From Chryseobacterium ureilyticum (GTDB lineage Bacteria > Bacteroidota > Bacteroidia > Flavobacteriales > Weeksellaceae), in assembly GCF_900156735.1 (NCBI RefSeq), contig NZ_FTOL01000001.1, positions 496,001-560,000 on the forward strand: 64,000 nt of DNA, in the 5' to 3' direction. A model generated the notes under the pieces. The model did not search any database. It was not told the DNA's origin and saw only the letters and a program-made list of their open reading frames with translations. Below, piece after piece: positions 50,325 to 58,967 of the stretch. The translations under genes were made by a program, and so were the position numbers. The stretch's first letter is position 1; each line of letters begins with the position of its first letter.

Positions 50325-51836
50325 TTATTTTTGAGTGTTCAAAAGTTGATTGATTTTCAAAATCATTTCCTTTGCATTCTGATTGGTTGGATCAAGTTCC
50401 AATGATTTCTGATAATCGTTTTTTGACAATGTGTATTCTTTTTTGTTAAAATAAGCTTCACCACGACTGTCATACACATTTCCTGACTTTGGAAACTGAT
50501 TGACATTTAAGGTGAAAATCTTAAGTGCTGCATCTAATTGATTATCTTTTAGAAATTCATAGCCAAGCCCGTTGAGCTCATTTTCATTGGAGAAGTTGTA
50601 GTCATTTGGATTATTCTTTTTCAGTTCTTGGTACAACAGAATTCCTTTGTCTATATTTTTTAAACATTCTTTTCTAATGGTTAAGGCAATGGATTCTTTT
50701 TGAGGTTGAATGGGATAATTTTTCCATTGGTTCAAACTGGCAATACTTAAAAGAATTTCATCTATTAGTTTAAAATTATTACCATTAGTCATTATAACCA
50801 GACCGTTTCCGTCTTCAAGACTTCCAATATAGTAACACACAAAGCCTTCATTTCCACCACTGTGTCCGAAATATTTTGTGCCTTTGAAATCATTCAGAAA
50901 CACCCCATAATTATTCTCAATTCTTTTTACGGACATTTCCTTAGATAAAACTTTATTTGATTTACCTGATAATGACAACTGTGTTTCAATGATGTATTTT
51001 GCCAAATCATTCGGGTTAGTCCATAAACCGGCTGCGGCTTTTTCAGGATAAATATGATATTTACCTTTTACTTCTTTTCCATTGTTATAAGCCGTTGCAA
51101 GTAATTTTTCTTTATCTGAAGAAGGAGGTTGATGGTAAGAACTTTCGTTCATTCCTAATTGGGTCAAAACGTTTTTCAACATATAATCTTCATACTTTTC
51201 TCCTGTAGTGTTTTCAAGGATTAATTGTGAAATGGTTGTCCCACCCCCTGAATATTGAAATTTAAGGTTGGGCTCAAACACAGACCTCACCGCAGGAGAG
51301 TTGGCAGGTTTTTGCCCATCGAGAATTTGTAGTATGGTAGGTAGCTCTTTCCCTTTTTGATAACCTCCGAATCCGTGAACAGATAAACCAGCTTTATGAC
51401 TCAACAGATTTGCAATAGAAATTTTTTTACCTTTTGAAAGCGAATCATATGGGAATTTCCAGGTTTTTAAATAATCATTGATGTCATCGTCCAATCCTAA
51501 TTTTCCTTGTTCAACCAATTTTAAAAGACCGAGACTATTGATAGACTTGCTAATAGATGCTGCCTGAAAAAGTGTTTGTGGGGTGGCTTTTCTGTTTTCT
51601 GCAACATCCGCATAACCATAAGCTTTTGTCCACTCTATCTTATAATCTTTTATGACTGCAATGCTCACCGCATTCATATTGTAGAAAGCCATTCTTTCTT
51701 TTAGCGTCCATTTTTTTGTTTTCGATGTATCCCAACCGAGCAGATTGTCTTCGAATGATTTTATTTTATCCTTAACATTTTGGGCAAAAACATTCAACGA
51801 TAAAGAAAGCAGTAGGATTAGGTGTATTTTTTTCAT
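50325..51836 (-). CDS. Beta-lactamase-fold serine hydrolase with TPR tail
   Basis: A 503-residue protein with a signal peptide (ending VFA). The hydrolase domain (about 45-360) shows SISK as SxxK motif (FQAASISKSINSLG), YSG as YxN equivalent, and HSGG in place of KTG. The last 130 residues are TPR-like repeats (AALKIFTLNVNQFPKSGNVYDSRGEAYF, LSKNDYQKSLELDPTNQNAKEMI). This fusion is common in Bacteroidetes, where it probably acts in the periplasm as an esterase or peptidase. The gene lies 71 bases after a related one in the same orientation, a likely tandem duplication. Confidence 0.85.
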   Translation of the reverse strand: MKKIHLILLLSLSLNVFAQNVKDKIKSFEDNLLGWDTSKTKKWTLKERMAFYNMNAVSIAVIKDYKIEWTKAYGYADVAENRKATPQTLFQAASISKSINSLGLLKLVEQGKLGLDDDINDYLKTWKFPYDSLSKGKKISIANLLSHKAGLSVHGFGGYQKGKELPTILQILDGQKPANSPAVRSVFEPNLKFQYSGGGTTISQLILENTTGEKYEDYMLKNVLTQLGMNESSYHQPPSSDKEKLLATAYNNGKEVKGKYHIYPEKAAAGLWTNPNDLAKYIIETQLSLSGKSNKVLSKEMSVKRIENNYGVFLNDFKGTKYFGHSGGNEGFVCYYIGSLEDGNGLVIMTNGNNFKLIDEILLSIASLNQWKNYPIQPQKESIALTIRKECLKNIDKGILLYQELKKNNPNDYNFSNENELNGLGYEFLKDNQLDAALKIFTLNVNQFPKSGNVYDSRGEAYFNKKEYTLSKNDYQKSLELDPTNQNAKEMILKINQLLNTQK

Positions 51837-51907
51837 TTAGAAATAATTAATTGATTTCATATTTATAAGACAATTAAAAAAAGGATGTTATTACATTTAT
51901 ACCTGTT

Positions 51908-53347
51908 TTACTTTCCTGTTTCTTTCTCAATTTTTTCTATCATTTTTTCTGCATTCCCGTTGGTTCCGCCAAGACTGATTGCTTTTTTATAGCTCTCTAA
52001 TGCCAAATCGTATTGCTTATCTGTAAAATACGCTTCTCCTAAACTATCGAAAAGATTAGCATTTTTAGGAAACTCATTGGTAGCCAATTTAAATATTGTT
52101 ATGGATTCATTGATTTTTTCAAGTCTTAGTAATTCATATCCTAATTTATTGAGTTCACCTGAATTCTCAAAGCTATATTCACTCTTAGAATTTTCTTTAA
52201 GTAAATAGTAAGTCTTTATAGCTTTATTTACATCGTTGAGAGATTCTTTTCTTATAGCTTGGTAAATAGATTTTTTAGGAATTTCGTATTCTTTTCCTAA
52301 CATCACATTGTGAATAATATGACCTAAATCCCAAACTCTATTGAGATTATTGGACAATAAAATTATCGTAATATTATTTTTAAAATCGTTTAAAAAGATG
52401 GATTCAAATTTATAAGAAACCCCATTGTGTCTTTGTAGATCCTCTTTTTCAAAGTATCTGCCAAGTGATCCGCCTTCATCTTTTGCATAGGGGTTATTCA
52501 ACAGAGTTTGAAAGGATTCTTTGGATATTAAACGGTTAGAATTCATGGCTTCAATCCATTTATAAAGATCATTGATATCTACCCAAAGCCAGCCACTTAT
52601 AAATTTCAATTCCGGGCATCGGACCTTGTCCATATCATAACAAGAGGTTCGGTTTTTATAACCAAATTCTGGCTCAAAAACCGAATTGGTCATTTTTAAG
52701 GGTTTAATTATGTTTTTAGTGACAAATTGCTGAAAAGACATTCCAGTTACCTTTTCAATGATTCTTCTCTGTAAAAACACATTACCATTGTCGTACCTGT
52801 AACCGGTTCCTGGTTCAAAAAGTAAAGTATCATTGTTTCTCAAAATATTCCAAGCGCCTTCATCATTGACGATGGTTAGCCCTGACTCTATTCGAGGAAT
52901 ACCACTTGCATAATTAATAAGATGACGTATGGTTACTTTCTCCGACCATTTCGGCAATCCCAAATCAAATTTGGAAATCGGGTCATCAAGATTAAGAAGA
53001 CCACGCTCCACTAGAATCATGATGGAAACCGCATTAAACTCCTTTGCAATAGAGCCTGGGTTAAATATTGATTTATCGGTTAAAGGAGTTTGTTGTGTTT
53101 CGTCTGTAAAACCAAATGATTTTTTATAAACAATCGTATTATTTTTAACGACAAGGACGTTCCCATTAAATAAACCTCTTTCATAGGACTTTGTCATTAA
53201 AGAATCAATTTGATTGATATAGACTGCTTTTTGTTCAATCGAATTTTGATGTATCTTTTTTGTTTCTTTGGAATTATGTAACGCTTGGGCAGAAAGCGTA
53301 TTTGTAAATAAAACAGTTGTTAATAATAAGAAAAATCGGTTCTTCAT
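51908..53347 (-). CDS. Beta-lactamase-fold serine hydrolase with TPR tail, second copy
   Basis: A 479-residue protein with a signal peptide (ending SA-QA). Its active site differs slightly from the neighbour: SIAK as SxxK (NPGSIAKEFNAV), YDN as YxN, and HNG near the end. The C-terminus again has TPR-like repeats (ESITIFKLATNEFPKNANLFDSLGEAYF). The same architecture and orientation as the next gene suggest a diverged duplicate. A broken AraC-type regulator gene lies 127 bases upstream on the same strand, parallel to the arrangement at 40-42 kb. Confidence 0.83.
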   Translation of the reverse strand: MKNRFFLLLTTVLFTNTLSAQALHNSKETKKIHQNSIEQKAVYINQIDSLMTKSYERGLFNGNVLVVKNNTIVYKKSFGFTDETQQTPLTDKSIFNPGSIAKEFNAVSIMILVERGLLNLDDPISKFDLGLPKWSEKVTIRHLINYASGIPRIESGLTIVNDEGAWNILRNNDTLLFEPGTGYRYDNGNVFLQRRIIEKVTGMSFQQFVTKNIIKPLKMTNSVFEPEFGYKNRTSCYDMDKVRCPELKFISGWLWVDINDLYKWIEAMNSNRLISKESFQTLLNNPYAKDEGGSLGRYFEKEDLQRHNGVSYKFESIFLNDFKNNITIILLSNNLNRVWDLGHIIHNVMLGKEYEIPKKSIYQAIRKESLNDVNKAIKTYYLLKENSKSEYSFENSGELNKLGYELLRLEKINESITIFKLATNEFPKNANLFDSLGEAYFTDKQYDLALESYKKAISLGGTNGNAEKMIEKIEKETGK

Positions 53348-53474
53348 TTTAATTAGTTTTTCTTGATATAAAATTTGATTGATTAGCTAAAGCTTTCTGC
53401 AAAGGTGCTTTAAAATGCTTCAATATGCGACCGATTAAAAAAAGTCGAACCCATTTCTTAGAAAAAAAAATGGA

Positions 53475-54609
53475 TTAAATTGGATTTTTTCTGAAATCTG
53501 TTGGCGTTGTACCCGTATGTTTTTTAAAAGAAGTACTAAACGACGATTTAGAATTGAAACCAACTTGGTAAAGAATTTCTAAAATAGTGAGTTGTTTTTG
53601 CGAAGGATCTTTCAATATTTCTTTCGCTTTTTCGATCCGATATTCATTAATGAAATCAAAAAAATGTTTGTTCATATACAGATTAATTAAAGCCGACAAA
53701 TCTTTTACAGGTATCTTTAATTGCTCTGCCAAATCCTGAATCGTTAATGAAGAATTGAGATAAGGTTCTTTTTCGATCATAAATTCTTTTAAAGCCAGGA
53801 TTTGCTTATTTTTTTCATCATCTACTGCAGGAGAAGATTTTTGTTTCGGAATGAGTTCTACAATAGGTTTCAATTGAGAATTCACTCCTCTGAAAAATTC
53901 AGGTTTGTTTAATGCAACAAATAGATACCAGCAGGTACAAAATAAAAAGGCAAACCCATCAAGGGTGACAATCCATGCTCTGATTTCTCCTACACCAAAG
54001 ATAAAAGTAACCAGCCATCTTATAAGGACTATAAAATGTAAGACATAATATAGAATTGTTATTTTATAAAGTGCATTGAGAATAGAGATATTCGGATTCG
54101 TATAATTCTCAAGATAGACGGTTTTAGACTTTCTAATCACCAAAAATGAAGCAATAAAATAAACCTGAAATAGAAATTCAAAAAGAAAATAAAAAAAATG
54201 CATGATCGGTGATTCGTTCAAAGCATTGATGAAACTCACTTTCGAAGCTCTATCTTCAAAATAAATCCCATACGCCATATACAGATTGAAAGCAATAAAC
54301 GGAAGGGTATGCCATAAATGACTAGGTTTTAATCGAAAGTTGGAAAAACAAACGGATAATACATAGATAAAACGATGCCGGAGCCAGATAGTTAATACTC
54401 CAGCGAAATGCCTCTAGGTTGATATGATTCACCGGAAAATCACGCATCAAAAATTTCAATGCATCTATAGCATTTGTAAAAAGAAATAAAGCAAGAAGCC
54501 AATTGGCAAGTCTATGTTTAGTTTTTACAGTCAATAAAAACAACGCAAGAAAAAGTACAAGAAAGATTCCAATAAAAGCGCTTATTTCCAAAAAGCTGTA
54601 TTTGTCCAT
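53475..54609 (-). pseudogene. Membrane-anchored AraC-family regulator, frameshifted
   Basis: Two frames (54322-54609 and 53475-54278) together align over their full length with the intact regulator at 41272-42396: N-terminus MDKYSFLEISAFIGIFLVLF, membrane helices, and the AraC domain with YQVGFNSKSSFSTSFKKHTGTTPTDFR. Near 54358-54366 a single base is missing; reading across it restores the expected FYLYVLSVCFSNFRLKPSHL. The first frame stops 14 codons later. No other damage is seen, so it is either a recent mutation or a sequencing error. If real, control of the downstream hydrolases would be lost or the C-terminal half expressed alone. Confidence 0.8.
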
Positions 54610-54734
54610 AGTTTTTTTAACGTAGGTGCAATTTAATATTTAAATAGGAAAGCTTAAAGAAGTATTGATGATTTGTAAATATCAATACTTTCATGCTCTT
54701 AGTTTATTTTGAAATAGTTAAAGAAATAGAAAGG

Positions 54735-54758
54735 CGCCAACTGTCTTTAGCTGGCGCA
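54735..54758 (-). terminator. Terminator of the beta-barrel gene
   Basis: GCGCCA (54735-54740) and TGGCGC (54753-54758) form the base of a hairpin with further partial pairing inside. On the minus strand CTTTCTATTTC follows. Confidence 0.5.
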
Positions 54759-54882
54759 ATTTAGCAATTTGTGACGTTGGTGCACTTTTATGTAAACACT
54801 TTTATCGATGTTTTAGTTTGTATTAAGGTAATAGGATCTTTGTGGAAAATAAAAACCTTGTTATTCTTAAGCATATTTGATT

Positions 54883-55422
54883 TTAAAATCGGTAGCCAAT
54901 ACTCAGTCCAAACTTTACAACCTGATCGTGATCTGTTTTATCTGCATTGAAAATAAGTCTTCCGTAGGCTGTATTGGCTTCAAAAACAAATCCTTTCTTT
55001 GTAATCAGTTTCCATCCAAGCCCCACACCTAATGCAAGATCATAAACATCTTTGCCTTCGGTAAATGTCACGTTGTCTGCTGCATATATTTTTTTTCCAT
55101 CAATGGAAGTAAACATTCCAAATCCTTCGGCAAAAAAACCGGAAGCATATTTTTTTCCAAAATAATACCTATAGTAGGGAGAGATATAGTAATTCATATC
55201 ATCATTTTTTGAACGGTCGTATACTTTGAATGCAGAAATCCCTAATGATGAATGCTTGTTGAGGAATCGTTCATAGCCTATTTCCACGGCACCGGATAAG
55301 GGAGCGAGTAAATTTAGTTTGATTTCATTGTTTTTCTGATAAGGATTTGCAACAGCTTCACTTTGGGCATTGACAGAATAAAAAGCAAATAAAATAATGA
55401 GCTGTAGAAGTTTTTTTTTCAT
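54883..55422 (-). CDS. Outer-membrane beta-barrel protein (DUF3575-like)
   Basis: The ATG at 55422 gives 179 residues beginning with a signal peptide (KKKLLQLIILFAFYSVNAQ); ten upstream residues in the longer frame do not fit. The mature part shows alternating strands (NEIKLNLLAPLSGAVEIGYERFL, YYISPYYRYYFGKKYASGFFAEGFG) and ends in a terminal aromatic (LSIGYRF), the outer-membrane insertion signal. This matches DUF3575-like porin-fold proteins of Bacteroidetes. Function is unknown. It is followed by its own terminator, and an AraC-type regulator gene lies 89 bases upstream. Confidence 0.8.
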   Translation of the reverse strand: MKKKLLQLIILFAFYSVNAQSEAVANPYQKNNEIKLNLLAPLSGAVEIGYERFLNKHSSLGISAFKVYDRSKNDDMNYYISPYYRYYFGKKYASGFFAEGFGMFTSIDGKKIYAADNVTFTEGKDVYDLALGVGLGWKLITKKGFVFEANTAYGRLIFNADKTDHDQVVKFGLSIGYRF

Positions 55423-55511
55423 AAAAAAGTTATTTGAATTATTTTGATGCAAAACTCAAATAATAAAAATTAGGACAGGTTTCAAAAGCTTAAAAATGTA
55501 CAAAATGGTAC

Positions 55512-56666
55512 TTATTTGCTGATGTTTTTATATTCGTTAGGGGTCTGACCGGTAACTTTTTTAAATGCTTTAAAGAAAGTTGTTTTTGAAGTAAAGCCGG
55601 CTTCCAATCCCATTGTCAGCAGATTATAATTTTCATATTCCGGATTTGATATCATTTCCTTCACGGCTTCCACCCGATATTGATTGATATAATGGGCAAA
55701 GTTATCTCCTGTTACTGTGTTTACTATTTGCGAAACATATCCAGAGCTTATCCCTAGTTTTTCAGCTACTTTTTCTCTGTTTAATGTACTGTCGGTATAA
55801 ATATGATCATCTTTACAAAGAAGTTCCAGTTTTTGAAAATAAAGATTGTCAGCCGTTATAGATTCTCTGGATTCTTCTGCAGTGATGTTTTCTTGCGCTA
55901 TACTGTTTTCTGCAACTTGCAGATTGGGATTTATAATAACTAGATCGCTATTTAGAAAATGGAAGACAGCATCTCTGTCTTTGGCAAGCTTGTATTTGTA
56001 AATCCCTATATAAGCTGTCCAGTGCATGATAAATGTTGCCGATAAAGCCAGCCCACTCATAGTAGAGGAAATATCTATTCCAAAAAAGAAGCCGGTCATA
56101 TATGTGATGAGCCAGGTAGATAACAATAAATAGAGAGAAGTTAATAAAACAATTACCCATTTTTTCTCTTGTGGATCTTTTAAGTGCTTTATCATAAAAT
56201 AAGAGTAAAAAGGTGGAAACAGAATAATGATAAAGGCAAATACAAGCTGAATCAGTCTAAGTATATTGATGATGAAAATGCCAGAATCTGAGATTTTATA
56301 AATTCCTAAAATATCATTAAGATGGTATATAATGGTAAAAGTAGAGGAATAGATAAACGGAATGTAATACAAATAAGCTCTTTGTCTGTTCTTTACGGTA
56401 TCATCAATTCTGTTGATTATAAAAAGGAAGATGAAGACGGGTAATAAAAATATCCATTCAATATAATCCAGAAAACATAGCAAAGGATAGGATTTAAATG
56501 CACCTTCAATTTCAAAAACGTAATTCAGTAAAACAAAGGAAAGTGCAAATAGCAAGTAGGCTAAATATTTATTTGATTGACTATTGAAGAGGGAAGATTT
56601 TAGAATAACTATGCCTAGAACTATTCCCTGAAAAACAGCAATGTTTAAAAGTGTTGTATAAATCAA
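55512..56666 (-). CDS. Membrane-anchored AraC-family transcriptional regulator
   Basis: A 384-residue protein with seven hydrophobic helices in residues 1-230 and a C-terminal AraC domain (NREKVAEKLGISSGYVSQIVNTVTG, YNLLTMGLEAGFTSKTTFFKAFKKVTGQTPNEYK). It has the same architecture as the regulators at 41-42 and 53-54 kb but clearly diverged sequence. The beta-barrel gene downstream on the same strand is a likely partner or target. The inducing signal is unknown. Confidence 0.85.
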   Translation of the reverse strand: MIYTTLLNIAVFQGIVLGIVILKSSLFNSQSNKYLAYLLFALSFVLLNYVFEIEGAFKSYPLLCFLDYIEWIFLLPVFIFLFIINRIDDTVKNRQRAYLYYIPFIYSSTFTIIYHLNDILGIYKISDSGIFIINILRLIQLVFAFIIILFPPFYSYFMIKHLKDPQEKKWVIVLLTSLYLLLSTWLITYMTGFFFGIDISSTMSGLALSATFIMHWTAYIGIYKYKLAKDRDAVFHFLNSDLVIINPNLQVAENSIAQENITAEESRESITADNLYFQKLELLCKDDHIYTDSTLNREKVAEKLGISSGYVSQIVNTVTGDNFAHYINQYRVEAVKEMISNPEYENYNLLTMGLEAGFTSKTTFFKAFKKVTGQTPNEYKNISK

Positions 56667-56982
56667 TTTTTTATTAAAGTTGTTTTAAAGATTTGTGGTG
56701 GCATAACATGGATAAATATAGTTCTTTCGTACGAATTGATGAAAAAGAATTTTTATGAATACTGATAACTTTTTAAGGGGGGTGAGAATGAGCTCAACTG
56801 AAATGATTTATTCATTTTATAAAAATTAAATGTAGAGGAGACTTCTGGTAAATTAAAAAAAGACACCACCTGTATTAAAGTGGTGCCATTTGGCTGTTGG
56901 TGACCTCAATGAGTGTATCTTCAAACATTTTTACCAACACTTTTATTGAGCATAAAGCTCTTGATTACAATAAATAACAGCT
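56667..56982. other. Intergenic region with terminator
   Basis: 316 bases without a gene; it contains only the terminator at 56862-56887 and AT-rich upstream sequence of the AraC gene. Confidence 0.4.
56862..56887 (-). terminator. Terminator of the 87-residue protein gene
   Basis: GACACCAC (56862-56869) pairs with GTGGTGCC (56880-56887) with one G-U end pair; on the minus strand seven T follow. Confidence 0.65.
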
Positions 56983-57246
56983 TTATATAAAATCATAGTG
57001 ATCTAATCTAAGCACAAAATAATGTTCAATTGTTTTTTGAGCTTTTTTGCACATTAATAAAAGATCATCTCCTGATGTGTTGTCGAAGCTAAAGTCATCA
57101 TGGGTTTTCACAATATATTCGGTTACTATTTCGATATTCATCAAATCGAGCTTCGTTGAATCGGTTTTCAATCTATGTTCTTCTTTGAAGAAAGGAATTT
57201 TACGGAAAATAGAATCGTTAAACCGAAAGAGATGTATTGTTTTCAT
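56983..57246 (-). CDS. Small conserved protein, paralogue of the one at 63624
   Basis: An 87-residue soluble protein. Start MKTIHLFRFNDSIFRKIPFFKEE and end CKKAQKTIEHYFVLRLDHYD are nearly the same as in the protein at 63624-63893; only a short central loop differs in length. The pattern of a conserved N-terminus, an acidic HDDF.F..T..DL segment and a C-terminal helix suggests a compact fold. No family is recognised. The gene follows the 57290 gene on the same strand after 43 bases and may be in its transcript. Confidence 0.6.
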   Translation of the reverse strand: MKTIHLFRFNDSIFRKIPFFKEEHRLKTDSTKLDLMNIEIVTEYIVKTHDDFSFDNTSGDDLLLMCKKAQKTIEHYFVLRLDHYDFI

Positions 57247-57289
57247 TGGAAAAATATTTAATAAAATGAAAAAATTAGGTTGAAGTCTA

Positions 57290-58087
57290 TTAAGAAAGCT
57301 TATCTTTCATTTTTCTGTCGATCCATCTTTTGGATAAGGAGCGTTCTGATGGTAATGGGTACATACCCCCTGAAAGTATATATAATAAGCTGTTCCAAAA
57401 ATTATTTTTCCTGCAGAATTCATGACTGTAGTTTGTTAGTACTTTTAAGTATTCATGCTCATATTCCCTTGCTTCCATTAATGTGTAATCTTTCGGTATA
57501 TCTTTAATAATATCCATGGCAGTTTGATTAAACATTTTTGGTGAATATTTTTCTATAAAGTCTGATTCAAGTCTGCATACACCAGTAAGTGGAATGAGTA
57601 AAGAAAAAATTTCATCATAAAAATTACAAATAGTCACTTTCCATGATAATCTTTCTTCTTCCGGTAAAATCTGACCCGCCAGTTGAATGAGCTTTTTATG
57701 GTGGACTTCCAGTTCAATCGTATAAGTTTTGGTTTGCTTCCAGAATATAATTGAATTGATTTTATTTTTTTTAATAATATTTTCAAGTATATATTCAAAC
57801 TGTATTCTAATATATTTTATAGTATTGCTGGTATCTTCTAAAACGGACTGCCACAGATTATGTTGGCTTAAGCTGCAGTACGTACTGAATACCAATCTTG
57901 ATCTGTTAGTAAGCTGCTGTAATTCTTTTAACATTCTAAGAATTTCTGTTGCATCCCTTTCCAGGGTGATATTGGCATTCCTAATATAGAATAACGCAAC
58001 AAACTGTGAGTAATAGGTCCTTCTTGATATGTTTTTTTTATTTCTGAGCCCTAATTGCTTCTTTGGGTGTTTAGTTAGCTTTTTCAT
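57290..58087 (-). CDS. Helical protein of unknown function
   Basis: From the ATG at 58087 the protein has 265 residues, basic and largely helical, without signal peptide or membrane segment. A longer frame starts at 58132 but would overlap the upstream gene; the chosen start lies 7 bases after that gene's stop. Recognisable stretches are YYSQFVALFYIRNANITLERDATEILRML and WKVTICNFYDEIFSLLIPLTG. I cannot assign a family. The small gene upstream is tightly linked, which suggests a functional pair. Confidence 0.55.
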   Translation of the reverse strand: MKKLTKHPKKQLGLRNKKNISRRTYYSQFVALFYIRNANITLERDATEILRMLKELQQLTNRSRLVFSTYCSLSQHNLWQSVLEDTSNTIKYIRIQFEYILENIIKKNKINSIIFWKQTKTYTIELEVHHKKLIQLAGQILPEEERLSWKVTICNFYDEIFSLLIPLTGVCRLESDFIEKYSPKMFNQTAMDIIKDIPKDYTLMEAREYEHEYLKVLTNYSHEFCRKNNFWNSLLYILSGGMYPLPSERSLSKRWIDRKMKDKLS

Positions 58088-58094
58088 CAGAATT

Positions 58095-58325
58095 TCATTG
58101 TAAATCTTTTTTCTTAATAATCCCTTTTTCAAAGGATTTTTGTTGTATTATAAGGGAAATAAGATATTGTCTTAAATCTTTGATTGTGATATTTTTCTCT
58201 TTTGCTGAAAAAAATAATGGAGTTTCGTCTAAAAGTTCATATAGCTCAGGAAATTCTTTTTGAATTTCAACTGTTTTTTTGAATATCTTTTTTGTTAAAA
58301 ATGATATGGTGTCTAGATTATTCAT
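58095..58325 (-). CDS. Small protein paired with the gene at 57290
   Basis: A 76-residue protein (VEIQKEFPELYELLDETPLFFSAKEKNITIKDLRQYLISLIIQQ) with a conserved-looking ELYELLDETP motif typical of short Chryseobacterium hypothetical proteins. It ends 7 bases before the start of the next gene. It might act with that product, but nothing more can be said. Confidence 0.55.
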   Translation of the reverse strand: MNNLDTISFLTKKIFKKTVEIQKEFPELYELLDETPLFFSAKEKNITIKDLRQYLISLIIQQKSFEKGIIKKKDLQ

Positions 58326-58467
58326 AGCCGCTTTTTTATTATTATTACTATCATTTTAAAGCGTTTATTTCCATTTATAGGATGAGATTCATACTCTTGA
58401 TTTCTGAAGTTCTTTATGATTCATCACAGTTTGTTTATGCATAAAAGAGTAGACGGTGTTGTAAATA

Positions 58468-58501
58468 AAAGGGACGGAACTGTCTGATATTCCATCCCTT
58501 T
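58468..58501 (-). terminator. Terminator of the CsbD-like gene
   Basis: AAAGGGACGGAA (58468-58479) and TTCCATCCCTTT (58490-58501) pair with one mismatch; T-rich sequence follows on both sides. Confidence 0.55.
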
Positions 58502-58563
58502 TTTCCAGTTAAAGCTTTTGATAAATATATCTTTTCATAGGCTTTACCTGTTCTTGAAACAAT

Positions 58564-58782
58564 TTATGAAAGATTAATTTCTTTAATAATATTGAGAACT
58601 TCTTCACGATTTTTTCTTAATCTGTTTCCGATTCTTTCAAGCATTTCCTTTTCTTTACCTTCTTCAAATTTCAGATCATGATCCGTTAATGTTGAAAATT
58701 TTTCTTTCAGCTGCTTAGACTGTTCAATCCAGTCTCCTGGAATTTTGAAAGATTTGTCGCCTTTGTTGTGGTTTGTGTCCAT
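58564..58782 (-). CDS. CsbD-like stress protein
   Basis: A 72-residue hydrophilic protein. IPGDWIEQSKQLKEKFSTLTDHDLKFEEGKEKEMLERIGNRL follows the pattern of CsbD/YjbJ family proteins (W-x-E/Q-x-K-G-x-x-K-x-x-F-x-x-L-T-D-D-D-L). These small abundant proteins accumulate under general stress and in stationary phase; their mechanism is unknown. Single gene with its own terminator. Confidence 0.75.
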   Translation of the reverse strand: MDTNHNKGDKSFKIPGDWIEQSKQLKEKFSTLTDHDLKFEEGKEKEMLERIGNRLRKNREEVLNIIKEINLS

Positions 58783-58967
58783 AAGGTGGATTTTGGTGTA
58801 ACGTCATTGCTACAGTACAAAGATGGTTGTTTTGTAATCTATTGTATTACAGATTGTTTTTTTAATGTTGCACATATCACACTTTTACAAATTTCAGGTT
58901 GAGTGTTTCTGTTTTCATCATACATTATTTAATTTAGATTAAATAAGATCTCCACAATAAAGACCTG

